DNA of 64,000 bases, taken from NCBI GenBank assembly GCA_964215955.1, contig CAXPDR010000017.1, positions 124,001-188,000 of the forward strand, written 5' to 3'. The notes under the pieces are model-generated. The model saw only the letters and a program-made list of their open reading frames with translations. It ran no database searches and was not told the DNA's origin. The translations under genes and the position numbers were made by a program. Below are positions 33,794-42,525 of this stretch, piece after piece. This DNA is from GCA-2706205 sp964215955. Lineage in GTDB: Bacteria; Bdellovibrionota; Bacteriovoracia; Bacteriovoracales; Bacteriovoracaceae. Position 1 is the first letter of the stretch. Each line of letters starts with the position of its first letter.

Positions 33794-34699
33794 ATGATTG
33801 AAAATAGCCAAATTCAAGTGCTTATGGCGCTTACTTCTGCTGATAGTCTTTCTCAAGCTGCAGAGCATTTAAGTATAACTCAGTCTGCTGTTAGCCAGCA
33901 TATTAAAAACCTAGAAGCTAAAGTTGGGTTTGATATTGTTACGAGACAAGGGAAAAAGCTAGTTTTGACCCCTGGGGGGAAAAAACTCGCCAAGCTAGGA
34001 AAGAATTATTTTAAACGATTTGATGAAACCATAGCTGAAATCCAACAAGATAATAATCAAATTTTAGGTGGAGTAAGCCTAGGGACACTTTTTGGAATAG
34101 GTAAGTCTTGGATTGCCCACAGAATGGTCGAGTTCAGCTCCCACTTTCCTGATTTATCTGTAAAAGTTGAAATGGATTATCCTGATCGGTTGTTGGCAGG
34201 ATTTGAAGCTCGGGATTTTGATTGTTTAATATTACCTCGTAAACTTACTCCAAGTCATTGTGAATCTAAATTACTCCATAGTGAAATGGTTACTCTTGTT
34301 GTGCCAAAAACTGCTGAGTATGAGAATTTTGATGAGAATATAAGTTTAAAAGAACTTACAGAATATCCTGTTATATTTTTTGAAGATAGAGATCCATTAT
34401 TTTTTCAGTGGTGCAAGTATAAATTTGGAAGCTTACCAAGAAACATTAAACCAAGATTAGTTATAAACGCCTTTGGACAAATTTTACAGGCCGTCCACGA
34501 AGGTTTAGGAATTGCAGTTATTCCTACTCATGTTCTAGAGAGATCCTTTTTTAAGGACAAAATAAGAATTTTTGGTGATGAGTTCGAGTATAATAATTCT
34601 GACTTTGACTTTGTTTTTCATAGTGAAGTTAAGGATAGTTTGAAGATTCAAACCTTATTCGATTTTTTATATAAAGAAGTAAATAACCTTAAGGTTTAG
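33794..34699 (+). CDS. LysR-family transcriptional regulator
   Basis: A 301-residue LTTR. The N-terminal winged helix-turn-helix is clear (ALTSADSLSQAAEHLSITQS, then AVSQHIKNLEAKVGFDIVTR), and the C-terminal two-lobed effector domain follows (GGVSLGTLFGIG onward, with GLGIAVIPTHVLE near the end). The inducer cannot be guessed. AAAGGATG precedes the ATG. The gene is followed after two bases by the CCA-adding enzyme gene, so it is not placed in the usual divergent layout with a target gene. Confidence 0.92.
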   Translation: MIENSQIQVLMALTSADSLSQAAEHLSITQSAVSQHIKNLEAKVGFDIVTRQGKKLVLTPGGKKLAKLGKNYFKRFDETIAEIQQDNNQILGGVSLGTLFGIGKSWIAHRMVEFSSHFPDLSVKVEMDYPDRLLAGFEARDFDCLILPRKLTPSHCESKLLHSEMVTLVVPKTAEYENFDENISLKELTEYPVIFFEDRDPLFFQWCKYKFGSLPRNIKPRLVINAFGQILQAVHEGLGIAVIPTHVLERSFFKDKIRIFGDEFEYNNSDFDFVFHSEVKDSLKIQTLFDFLYKEVNNLKV

Positions 34700-34701
34700 T
34701 T

Positions 34702-35820
34702 ATGGATTTTGAAGAGTATTTGCATCCGGAGTTTTTAAAACTCATTGAGAAAATACATCTGCAAGGATTTAAAACAGGAATCGTGGGGGGAACCTGTAGA
34801 GATTTCTACTTGGGAAAACCTAATAAACATGATTATGATTGTGAGTTAAGACCACTTGATTTAAACGGAAACTTGCTAGAAGCTTTTGAAAAACTAAAAT
34901 TTTCAGAAGACTATAAAATTGAAAGGTTACCATATAACATCATTAAACTTACTCATAATGGATTTACTGTCGAATTAACCCTTCCTAGAAAAGAAAAGTT
35001 TAATGAAAATTTTTCTCATTCTAACTTTCAGGCTGAGTTCTCAGCTTATATCGATAATTCAGAAGCTGCTTTAAGAAGAGATTTTACGATTAATTCGATT
35101 ATTTATGAATTCAATGGTGGGTGGCAATTAATTGATCCACTTGAAGGAGTTCAGGATCTTAAGCTTAAAAAGCTAAAACCTTGTGGGGTAGACTTTCAAA
35201 AAGACCCAGTACGGTTTTTGCGAGCAGTACGATTTAAAATCCTTTATGGTTTTGACGTTGATTCTGATATTTTACAGTGGGCAAAACATATTAATATTGA
35301 AGATTTTTCTTCCCATTATCTAAGACAAGAAGCAACTAAGTCTAAAAAACCCCTTGTGTTTATTTTGGAGCTTTTTGGACTTTTAGGACTTCAATATGAA
35401 ACTAACTTTGAAGATTTTTTAAGAGAAGATGAATATATTTATGGAAAGTTAAAGGATCACTTAAACTCACTGTGCTTCCTTGAAAAAGAATTGATAGAAT
35501 ATGCCATTGAGGTTTTTGATTTCTCTTTAAAACCTGTTCATTTAGAAAAACCAATTAAGTTTCGAAATATTCAACAGTTGGATTTAGATGAATTTATTCA
35601 GCTTGAATTAGATTCTAATTTGGTAAAGACATTTAAATACTTTTCCAATCTTGATAGCCCCTATATTGAAATTCTCGTAAAATTAGGTTTGATCGATATT
35701 GATAAGAAGATTATTGATCGGATAATTAAGGCAACAGTCGATGTTGAAGATATTGAGTTTAATATGAGAAGTGTTGTGTCTTTATTTCGAAAAATAAAGA
35801 GTGTTAATTTTGATAAGTAG
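34702..35820 (+). CDS. CCA tRNA nucleotidyltransferase / poly(A) polymerase family (class II)
   Basis: A 372-residue protein with class II nucleotidyltransferase motifs: GIVGGTCRDFYLG (GGxxRD), KHDYDCEL (catalytic D-x-D), LRRDFTINSI, and DPVRFLRAVRF. It adds or repairs the 3' CCA of tRNA, or adds poly(A) tails; the sequence does not separate these. No HD domain follows, and the C-terminal helical half (about 210-372) is short. It lies two bases after the LysR gene and overlaps the following GNAT gene by 20 bases. Confidence 0.88.
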   Translation: MDFEEYLHPEFLKLIEKIHLQGFKTGIVGGTCRDFYLGKPNKHDYDCELRPLDLNGNLLEAFEKLKFSEDYKIERLPYNIIKLTHNGFTVELTLPRKEKFNENFSHSNFQAEFSAYIDNSEAALRRDFTINSIIYEFNGGWQLIDPLEGVQDLKLKKLKPCGVDFQKDPVRFLRAVRFKILYGFDVDSDILQWAKHINIEDFSSHYLRQEATKSKKPLVFILELFGLLGLQYETNFEDFLREDEYIYGKLKDHLNSLCFLEKELIEYAIEVFDFSLKPVHLEKPIKFRNIQQLDLDEFIQLELDSNLVKTFKYFSNLDSPYIEILVKLGLIDIDKKIIDRIIKATVDVEDIEFNMRSVVSLFRKIKSVNFDK

Positions 35821-36313
35821 ACTTATTAAACAACCAAAATTGATTGGGGATACAAGAGATATTTTTTTTAATACCTCTATTAGAAAAAGCTTTTCTAATG
35901 AAAGAGAAAAGATTAATTTTTCTTATAAATACTTTGATTACTATTTAGAACAATTTCCCGACCTTTTTTTTATTTATACCTTAGACGATCAAGTGATTGG
36001 TTATATCTGTGGTGCGGATAAATTAGAACCTCAACTGTTTAAACTCCAGCCACATATGCAGGTTTTTTCAGATTATTTTGAGCAATATCCGGCACATCTT
36101 CATATCAATTTCTCAGCTAAGGCCAGAGGTAAAGGTTTAGGTAGTATTCTATTAAATCATTTTACATCTTCTTTAGGTCAAGCTGGTGTCCATATAATCA
36201 CTGGACCCATGGAAAGAAATGTTTTTTTCTATGAGAAGAATGGATTTTCTTTTAAACAAGAAAAAACGTACTATGATACTCGGTTACTTTTTATGGGAAA
36301 GTCTTTGTCTTAA
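35801..36313 (+). CDS. GNAT-family N-acetyltransferase
   Basis: A 170-residue acetyltransferase-fold protein starting at GTG inside the previous gene (a TTG nine bases later is also possible). The acetyl-CoA pyrophosphate loop is FSAKARGKGLGSILLNHF (R-x-x-G-x-G/A), and the C-terminal block ERNVFFYEKNGFSF is the usual beta5/alpha4 element. Substrate unknown. It is probably translationally coupled to the CCA-adding enzyme. Confidence 0.8.
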   Translation: MLILISRLIKQPKLIGDTRDIFFNTSIRKSFSNEREKINFSYKYFDYYLEQFPDLFFIYTLDDQVIGYICGADKLEPQLFKLQPHMQVFSDYFEQYPAHLHINFSAKARGKGLGSILLNHFTSSLGQAGVHIITGPMERNVFFYEKNGFSFKQEKTYYDTRLLFMGKSLS

Positions 36314-36330
36314 CTTAATCTTTCCAGAAC

Positions 36331-36359
36331 TTGACAGTAATTTGTTGATTACATATCGT
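36331..36359 (+). promoter_or_regulatory. Sigma-70 promoter of the MltA gene
   Basis: TTGACA (exact consensus, 36331-36336), 17-base spacer, TATCGT (36354-36359). The predicted start near 36366 leaves about 20 bases of leader containing AAGGAG before the ATG at 36386; it also argues against the upstream ATG at 36368. Confidence 0.65.
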
Positions 36360-36385
36360 TAAACTATATGCGTCAAGGAGAGATT

Positions 36386-37528
36386 ATGGTTAAGGTTATG
36401 ATGACCTTGTTAATTCTGTGTGTGTCCTCACACTCAAATGCAGATTTAACTCCAGCAATGGAAAAAGTTTCAACAACATTAAATTTTAGTGATGATTTAA
36501 ATTTAGAGAACATGCTTAAAGCAATTGCAAGGCAGGAAGTTTATTTTCAAAGGCGTAATCTAAATGAAAAAGTTAAATTTGGAAAACGAACAATTACGAG
36601 AGAACATCTTCACCATTCATTGCTACGATTTAAAGAATTAGTGAATGATTTCTTGAAATGCCAAAAGCTTTATACCTCTAAGATTTGCATGGAAGAAATG
36701 TCTCTAAAGTTAAATTCTGAGTTTGAAATTTATCGACCACTTCCTTTAAAGTGGGAAAAAGGTTATCAAACAAAACAAACATTTTTTACGGCCTATTATT
36801 CTCCCGATTTTGAAGGCTCATTTGTTAAAACTAAGCGATTTAGAAATCCGATATATGCTATGCCAAAGGATTCTAAACTTAGGAAAATTTCTAGCGATCA
36901 GATAAATTATGGAAATAAACTCAAAGGTAAAGGGCTTGAGTTGCTATATGTAGATGCTTCACTTTATGATATCTGGCTTTTACATGTAGAAGGTGGTGGA
37001 AGAGTTAAAGTCAAACAACCCGATGGTACTCATAAATCATATTATTTAAGTTATGCTGGGGCCAATGGACAAAAATTCCAAATGCTCTATAGATATATGA
37101 TTGACAACGGAATGCTGCGTAAAGGTGAGGCAACAATTGCTAAACAAAGGGAGTATTTTGTAAATAACCCTAAGCGTCAGCGAGAGATTCTCAATAGTTG
37201 TCCCAGTTTTATTTGGTTTAAAATTACCCATGACGAACCTCTAGGGGTTCATAATATGCCTTTGAGTGAGAATAGATCTTTGGCAACAGATTATCGACGT
37301 TTTAAGGAATATGGTGTAATTAACTTTATAAAGACAATGAAACCTCAATTCTCAAATGGACAGGTGAGTAAAGTTCCATTCTCAAGATTCATGTTGAATC
37401 AAGATACAGGAGGGGCCATAAAAGGTAATGCTAGAGTTGATTTGTATTTTGGCTATGGGCCTAATGCAGAGTTAGCTGCAAATCATGTTTATGGGTTGGG
37501 GAATCAATATTTTTTAATACTTAAGTAA
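36386..37528 (+). CDS. mltA: MltA-type lytic transglycosylase
   Basis: About 380 residues with a signal peptide (MVKVMMTLLILCVSSHSNA). The chosen ATG at 36386 has AAGGAGA just upstream; the ATG at 36368 is too close to the promoter. The catalytic 3D domain at the C-terminus is clear (MLNQDTGGAIKGNARVDLYFG), holding the single catalytic Asp. MltA domain features QTFFTAYYSPDFEGS and LLHVEGGGRVKV precede it. The enzyme cleaves glycan strands with formation of 1,6-anhydroMurNAc. Unlike E. coli MltA there is no lipobox, so it should be soluble in the periplasm or exported. It may support growth or prey wall processing. Confidence 0.93.
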   Translation: MVKVMMTLLILCVSSHSNADLTPAMEKVSTTLNFSDDLNLENMLKAIARQEVYFQRRNLNEKVKFGKRTITREHLHHSLLRFKELVNDFLKCQKLYTSKICMEEMSLKLNSEFEIYRPLPLKWEKGYQTKQTFFTAYYSPDFEGSFVKTKRFRNPIYAMPKDSKLRKISSDQINYGNKLKGKGLELLYVDASLYDIWLLHVEGGGRVKVKQPDGTHKSYYLSYAGANGQKFQMLYRYMIDNGMLRKGEATIAKQREYFVNNPKRQREILNSCPSFIWFKITHDEPLGVHNMPLSENRSLATDYRRFKEYGVINFIKTMKPQFSNGQVSKVPFSRFMLNQDTGGAIKGNARVDLYFGYGPNAELAANHVYGLGNQYFLILK

Positions 37529-37541
37529 AAAAGGAAAAACT

Positions 37542-38588
37542 ATGGACGTTACAAATCATCTTAATTTAAAAGGGATTGAATTTACGGAATTTAGCTCACA
37601 AAACCCAAAGGCATTACATGAACTTTTTCTTGCTTTTGGATTCTCAAGAGTGATGAGACATAAGGAAAAGAAAATTGATTTGTATAAACAAAACCAAATC
37701 GTTTTTCTTCTTAATTATGAAGCAACTTCTTTTGGAACAGACTTTTATGAAAAACATGGTCCATGTGTAAGCTCAATGGGCTGGAGAGTTGAAGACGCTC
37801 ATTTTGCTCTAGAGAATGGCGTAAAAAGAGGAGCTACTGCTTCTGAGAGTATTGATTACAAGTTAAATGGAAACAATATACCGGCCATAAAAGGTATCGG
37901 TGATAGTAATATTTATTTTATTGATCAGTATGATTCTAAAAGTCTTTATGAAGATATGGGATTTGAGAAACTTGAAAAACCAGATATTGTAGAGGCTTTA
38001 GGTTTTGAGTTTATCGATCATCTTACAAATAATGTTGAACAAGGAACTATGGAGAAATGGTCTAATTTCTATAAAGATGTTTTTGGTTTTTATGAGGTTA
38101 GATATTTTGATATTAGAGGAGCAAAGACTGGTTTAACTTCTTATGCTTTAAGGTCACCTGATGGAAGCTTTTGCATTCCAATTAATGAAGGGACTGAAGC
38201 AAAAAGCCAAATTAATGAATATCTTGAAGAGTATAAGGGACCTGGTGTGCAACATATTGCACTTCACACTTCAGACATCATAAAATCTGTTGGAAGCTTA
38301 AATGCAACTCAGGTTGATACTTTAGATATTGATGATGAGTATTATCAGGAAGTTTTTGAAAGGGTTCCAAATGTTAGTGAAGATCATAAAAAACTACAAG
38401 AGCTTCAAATCTTAGTTGATGGGGATAAGGAAGGATATTTACTTCAAATCTTTACTAAAAATATTATTGGACCAATCTTCTTTGAAATTATTCAAAGGAA
38501 AAACCATCTGGCCTTTGGTGAAGGTAATTTTGGTGCTCTTTTTAGATCCATAGAAAGAGATCAAGAAAAGCGTGGTTACCTGAAATAA
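37542..38588 (+). CDS. hpd: 4-hydroxyphenylpyruvate dioxygenase
   Basis: A 348-residue non-heme iron enzyme that turns 4-hydroxyphenylpyruvate into homogentisate in tyrosine breakdown. The three iron ligands are visible: His in EFIDHLTNNV, His in GVQHIALHT, and Glu in IFFEIIQRKN; the C-terminal GEGNFGALFRSIERDQ is diagnostic. It follows mltA by 13 bases with AAAGGA upstream, and ends at a terminator. Homogentisate dioxygenase is not in the window. A predator feeding on prey amino acids would use this pathway. Confidence 0.96.
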   Translation: MDVTNHLNLKGIEFTEFSSQNPKALHELFLAFGFSRVMRHKEKKIDLYKQNQIVFLLNYEATSFGTDFYEKHGPCVSSMGWRVEDAHFALENGVKRGATASESIDYKLNGNNIPAIKGIGDSNIYFIDQYDSKSLYEDMGFEKLEKPDIVEALGFEFIDHLTNNVEQGTMEKWSNFYKDVFGFYEVRYFDIRGAKTGLTSYALRSPDGSFCIPINEGTEAKSQINEYLEEYKGPGVQHIALHTSDIIKSVGSLNATQVDTLDIDDEYYQEVFERVPNVSEDHKKLQELQILVDGDKEGYLLQIFTKNIIGPIFFEIIQRKNHLAFGEGNFGALFRSIERDQEKRGYLK

Positions 38589-38601
38589 ATAGCCATTTAT
38601 G

Positions 38602-38645
38602 AAAGCAGAGTTTTTCAAAACGGACAATTCTGCTTTGTTTTTTTT
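38602..38645 (+). terminator. Rho-independent terminator after hpd
   Basis: 8-bp stem AAAGCAGA/TCTGCTTT (38602-38609 and 38629-38636) with a 19-base loop that itself contains GTTTT/AAAAC, then GTTTTTTTT. Confidence 0.75.
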
Positions 38646-38672
38646 GAAAAATCTTTATTCTATAATGTAATT

Positions 38673-39548
38673 ATGAATAAAGTTAGTTTCGATTATCATA
38701 GAGCATTCTCTAGAAATCTTGGATGGGTTTCTAGAGAAGAACAAGAAATAATATCCCAAAAAGTTATCGCGATTCCTGGAATGGGTGGGGTTGGTGGCCA
38801 TCATCTTCATTCACTCGTAAGGTTAGGTTTTAGAAGATTCAAAGTCGCTGACTTTGACGACTTCGATGTTCACAATTTTAATCGACAAATTGGAGCAAAG
38901 ATATCGACCGTCGGAAAAAACAAAGCAGACGTTATGCGAGAGATGATTTTAGATATCATTCCGGATGCGGAAATTGATGTGTATGAAGATGGGGTTAAAG
39001 AAGAGAATTACGAAGACTTTTTATCGGGGGTTGATATCCTGGTTGATGGGTTGGATGTTTATGTCATTAAGGTGAGAATGAAGCTTTTTGAACTCGCCCA
39101 TAAAAAAGGAATCTTTGTAACCACTGCCGCTCCATTAGGTATGGGAACTAGTATCATTAGTTTTAGTCCATCTCAAATGAGCTTTAATGAATACTTTAAC
39201 ATGAATGAGAGTATGTCTAATGAAGAGTTATTAGCTCATTTTCTTTCGGGGGTTGCTCCTTCAGCCCTACATATTCGGTACATGTATCATAAAGAGGAAA
39301 TTGATTTTAAAGCGGGTAGAGTACCATCCCTTCATTGTGGTGTTTTAGCAGCGACAACAGCATTAAGTTCTGAAGTTTTAAAGATTGTCTTAAAAAGGGG
39401 AAAATTAAAATATGCTCCTTATAGCCATCACTATGATTTTTATTTCCATAAGAAAAAGTTAGTATGGAGACCATTTGGAAATAGGAATCTTCTCCAAAAA
39501 CTTATGATAAGGTTTTCTCTCAGAAAATTTGCGGAGATGTCTAACTGA
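38673..39548 (+). CDS. ThiF/MoeB/E1-like adenylating enzyme
   Basis: A 291-residue Rossmann-type E1-like protein. AIPGMGGVGGHHLHSLVRLG (about 32-51) is the ATP loop, followed by KVADFDDFDVHNFNRQ with the catalytic Asp/Arg/Gln pattern, and NKADVM. The zinc CxxC pairs of MoeB/ThiF are missing; the only Cys is in PSLHCGVLAA. Such proteins adenylate the C-terminus of ubiquitin-like carriers or cyclise t6A (TcdA); neither a carrier protein nor a sulfurtransferase domain is nearby. Its stop codon overlaps the CTG start proposed for the following barrel gene. Substrate unknown. Confidence 0.8.
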   Translation: MNKVSFDYHRAFSRNLGWVSREEQEIISQKVIAIPGMGGVGGHHLHSLVRLGFRRFKVADFDDFDVHNFNRQIGAKISTVGKNKADVMREMILDIIPDAEIDVYEDGVKEENYEDFLSGVDILVDGLDVYVIKVRMKLFELAHKKGIFVTTAAPLGMGTSIISFSPSQMSFNEYFNMNESMSNEELLAHFLSGVAPSALHIRYMYHKEEIDFKAGRVPSLHCGVLAATTALSSEVLKIVLKRGKLKYAPYSHHYDFYFHKKKLVWRPFGNRNLLQKLMIRFSLRKFAEMSN

Positions 39549-41188
39549 AAACTTTAATTTTTCTCATATTAAGTTTATTTATATTTAATACTTATGCTGA
39601 AGTTTTTAGAACTAATAGTAAGAAATCTTTCGATCGTAAAATAGAAGAACTTAAGCAGCAAAACGTTAAGTTTAAAGTCCAAATCAGGGATAAAAAAAAT
39701 AAGCTTTTTATCATGATGCTAAGGGATGCAAAACAATACAGGAATTCTAGATTTCGCAGGAACCAGAAATTTGTTTTTAAAGATAAGCTTTATTTTATTC
39801 AGTACAAAACAACGAATAAAAACAAGTTAAAACAGGCCAGAGAATATTTTTTAAAAAAAGGCTTCAAAGATCAGCATATTAAGATTCTTTCTAAAAAAAA
39901 TAATGGACCGAAATATATTATTACCTACCAAAAGCCTCCAAAAGAATTTTGGTTTAAGTCTCTAAATTATTCCCTCGCTCAAAGCAAGTTAAGGGCAGAA
40001 ACTCATTTAATGAACTCTGATTATTCAGCTCAATACTTTGACTTGCATTCTGGTGTAGAAATTAATTCTGATCATTATGCTGGCAAGGTTATGGGACGAC
40101 TTACTTACTTAAGTGAAGTCAATGAGTTTGATTCTTTTAAAACTACTGATTTTGAATTAGATGAAACTTATTTGAATCGGGAACTTGGTGCTGGACAGCT
40201 TACGGTTGGAAAACAACTCTTTTCATGGGGAGTATTTGATGAGTTTTCTAATTTTGATAGGGTTAACCTAAAAAACTTACCTCGATTTATTTTTGATTCA
40301 GGTGAGAAGTATAGGAGGCCAATTACAGCTTTTCGGTACGAGTACTATAAAGGAAGTTGGAAAATTGATTCCTTTTATAACTTAGGTTTAGAGAGTGGGA
40401 AGATATTAGATGAAAAATCTATTTGGTTTGGAGTAAATCGTGAAGAAGGAATTATTAGGGGAGGAGATACTTCTTTATTAGATCCATCTTTAATAAAGTT
40501 AGTGGATATACATTCTAATGATAAAATAGACAGTGGTTATGGGATAAGAGTCAGTCGAACAGGAACTGGAGATCTCTCTTTTACCTATTTAAAAAGTTAT
40601 GCAGACCTACCTATCTTAAAGTTTTCGGATAGACTAAGAAGTGATTTAAATTCAAACTTTGTCACTTTGGATGGCCTTGATGAAGGAGTCGAATTAGTCT
40701 TCGTTAATGAAGATGTTCTAGGTGTCGATTATGTCCAAATGTTAGGTGATCACCTATATAAATTGGAATTTTCTTATATTCCAAATAGCCCTGTTGTCGA
40801 CAAAACACTAGATTTAACGGAAGTGGCAAAGTATCGAATTTCAATTGGTGGTGATATTGAAATAAATTGGAAAGGAACCACCATTGTTTGGCAAATGATC
40901 CATGAGGAAGTTATTGATGATCCCGAGCTTTTTTTAGATGACACTTTAACTCAAGGTATTTTGCAATCAAGTTCTCGTTTTATGGCCGACAAACTATCAT
41001 TAGGATTAAGAACAGTTCTTAACTTCAATGATAATAGTTTTTATCTTTCCCCTTTTACAAATTATGATTTTAGGGATGCTCATACTTTTGGAGTATCTTA
41101 TCACTATTTTACAGGTGATAATGATTCGTTTTTTGGCTATCATGAAGATCATAGCTTTTTAGCCTTAAAGTATAATTATATATTTTAG
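39545..41188 (+). CDS. Outer-membrane beta-barrel protein with a proposed CTG start
   Basis: 547 residues if started at CTG 39545. From there the frame gives a perfect signal peptide (MKTLIFLILSLFIFNTYA, cleavage before EVFRTN); an in-frame TAA sits directly upstream, and no ATG, GTG or TTG precedes Met57. GGAGA lies about 8 bases upstream, and the CTG overlaps the previous stop as CTGA, like the ATGA/GTGA joints elsewhere here. The mature protein has a SPOR-like basic N-terminal part (to about 130), then alternating strands (GQLTVGKQLFSWGVFDEFSN) and ends ...LALKYNYIF with a terminal Phe, typical of barrels inserted by BamA. With the LolA-like and MMPL genes nearby it may form an envelope export route. 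Confidence 0.75.
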   Translation: MKTLIFLILSLFIFNTYAEVFRTNSKKSFDRKIEELKQQNVKFKVQIRDKKNKLFIMMLRDAKQYRNSRFRRNQKFVFKDKLYFIQYKTTNKNKLKQAREYFLKKGFKDQHIKILSKKNNGPKYIITYQKPPKEFWFKSLNYSLAQSKLRAETHLMNSDYSAQYFDLHSGVEINSDHYAGKVMGRLTYLSEVNEFDSFKTTDFELDETYLNRELGAGQLTVGKQLFSWGVFDEFSNFDRVNLKNLPRFIFDSGEKYRRPITAFRYEYYKGSWKIDSFYNLGLESGKILDEKSIWFGVNREEGIIRGGDTSLLDPSLIKLVDIHSNDKIDSGYGIRVSRTGTGDLSFTYLKSYADLPILKFSDRLRSDLNSNFVTLDGLDEGVELVFVNEDVLGVDYVQMLGDHLYKLEFSYIPNSPVVDKTLDLTEVAKYRISIGGDIEINWKGTTIVWQMIHEEVIDDPELFLDDTLTQGILQSSSRFMADKLSLGLRTVLNFNDNSFYLSPFTNYDFRDAHTFGVSYHYFTGDNDSFFGYHEDHSFLALKYNYIF

Positions 41189-41222
41189 TTGAGATTTTGT
41201 ATTCTTTGTGGAATAATTTATT

Positions 41223-41618
41223 ATGGGCTATCAAACAGTAAAAACATATTCAATATTAGTCGTAGAAGATGAACCTGAGGTGGGTGAGCTCGTTGTTGAA
41301 GCGTTAAGGTCTGAGGAGCTATTCGAAAAAGTGGTTAGGGCCAGTGACGGGAATGAGGCCTTTTACAAAATAGGTAATCAAGAATTTGATTTAATTATTA
41401 CTGATATTAAAATGCCTAAGGTCGATGGTGTGTCATTTATAAATGCGATTAAAAAAACTAAAAAACATAAAGATACAAAAATATTAGTTATGTCTGGTAT
41501 GTTAACCAAAGATATAGCTGCAAAACTAATTCACTTGGGAGCTACCGATATAATAGTTAAACCCTTTAGCTTTGGTGATATTTTGGTTAAAACTAAGAGC
41601 ATTTTAAATATTGTTTAG
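41223..41618 (+). CDS. Single-domain response regulator
   Basis: A 131-residue receiver-only protein: VVEDEPEV acidic pocket (Glu15/Asp16), Asp61 in IITDIKMPKVDG, switch Ser in LVMSGM, and Lys in IVKPFSFGD. It is 34 bases after the barrel gene and may be co-transcribed with it. Its end overlaps the convergent LolA-like gene by 4 bases. No kinase nearby. Confidence 0.92.
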   Translation: MGYQTVKTYSILVVEDEPEVGELVVEALRSEELFEKVVRASDGNEAFYKIGNQEFDLIITDIKMPKVDGVSFINAIKKTKKHKDTKILVMSGMLTKDIAAKLIHLGATDIIVKPFSFGDILVKTKSILNIV

Positions 41619-42394
41619 AGGAATCTTTTAATTTTATTTTGATTTTCTAGGCTCGATTTATTAAATAAGCTATCGCTCAAACCATTGTTAAGTTTTGTTT
41701 CCTGAACTTTGATTACAGTCTTGTGTTTGAGCTTATGGTGTAATACTTCAGTGTGAGTCACTATCCAAGATTTTCCAAACTTTTTACTTTCTTTAACAAT
41801 TAAAGTTTTTAGTGGTTTTTTTCCATTAGTGAAAAAGTCTACTTTTCTTACTATCCATTTATTGGCATCAATATAAGATACTGTCTTATTGTAAGATGAT
41901 GATGATTTTTTCTTTGGCGTACTTTCTATGACATGAATTTTTCCACTTTTTGTGTTTAATGTTTTTAGGAATTTATGGTTGTCTAAGCTTACCTCTCTGT
42001 TTTCTAAATCTTCGTAGAAGATGTCTGAACCAACAAAACGTCCACTTTTTTTAGAGCTTGCAATTTTCCTAGTCTTTTTTAAAGCTGGTAAGTAAAGCCA
42101 TTGAATTGAGTTATCACCGGCCTGGTTATATGTAAGCATAGAGGTTTTTTGAATTTTTTTTGGGGAAGTAAATATAACTAAGCTTTTAGCATCATATTTA
42201 TTATTATCTATGGTAAGAGTTGTGAATTTTCGCTCTTTTTGGTTACCAGACTTATCAATAAGGATCATGGTGGAAGTTTGTATTGTATCGGACTCTCTAT
42301 TGCTATTATAAACTTTAGTTGCAACTTCTTCACCTGTTAAAGCCAAAGCTGAGATAGAAGTTAGTAAGATTATACTTGAGAGTAGCACTTTCAT
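41615..42394 (-). CDS. LolA-like periplasmic protein (outer membrane lipoprotein-sorting family)
   Basis: A 259-residue protein with a signal peptide (MKVLLSSIILLTSISALA). The mature sequence follows the LolA-like family often found beside MMPL/RND transporters: SDTIQTSTMILIDKSGNQKERKF, FTSPKKIQKTSMLTY, QWLYLPALKKTRKI and GSDIFYEDLE. It is predicted as a half-barrel that carries a hydrophobic lipid or lipoprotein through the periplasm. It is divergent from the MMPL exporter (132 bases between) and converges with the response regulator. Position supports a shared envelope lipid transport role with the exporter and the barrel. Confidence 0.82.
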   Translation of the reverse strand: MKVLLSSIILLTSISALALTGEEVATKVYNSNRESDTIQTSTMILIDKSGNQKERKFTTLTIDNNKYDAKSLVIFTSPKKIQKTSMLTYNQAGDNSIQWLYLPALKKTRKIASSKKSGRFVGSDIFYEDLENREVSLDNHKFLKTLNTKSGKIHVIESTPKKKSSSSYNKTVSYIDANKWIVRKVDFFTNGKKPLKTLIVKESKKFGKSWIVTHTEVLHHKLKHKTVIKVQETKLNNGLSDSLFNKSSLENQNKIKRFL

Positions 42395-42525
42395 ATTTTT
42401 TTCCTTTTATTTTCTTTTTATTTTAACAAACTTCGGTTTATTTACAATGAGTAATAGATTGTAATGCTTGATATATTTGATACGATAGATTTAAAGACAA
42501 ATTTAAAATTGAAGAGTAGGACTTT

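Noticed and set aside
36368..36370. Upstream ATG as start of MltA
   Set aside because: It lies at the predicted transcription start and has no ribosome site, while ATG 36386 has AAGGAG and begins the signal peptide.
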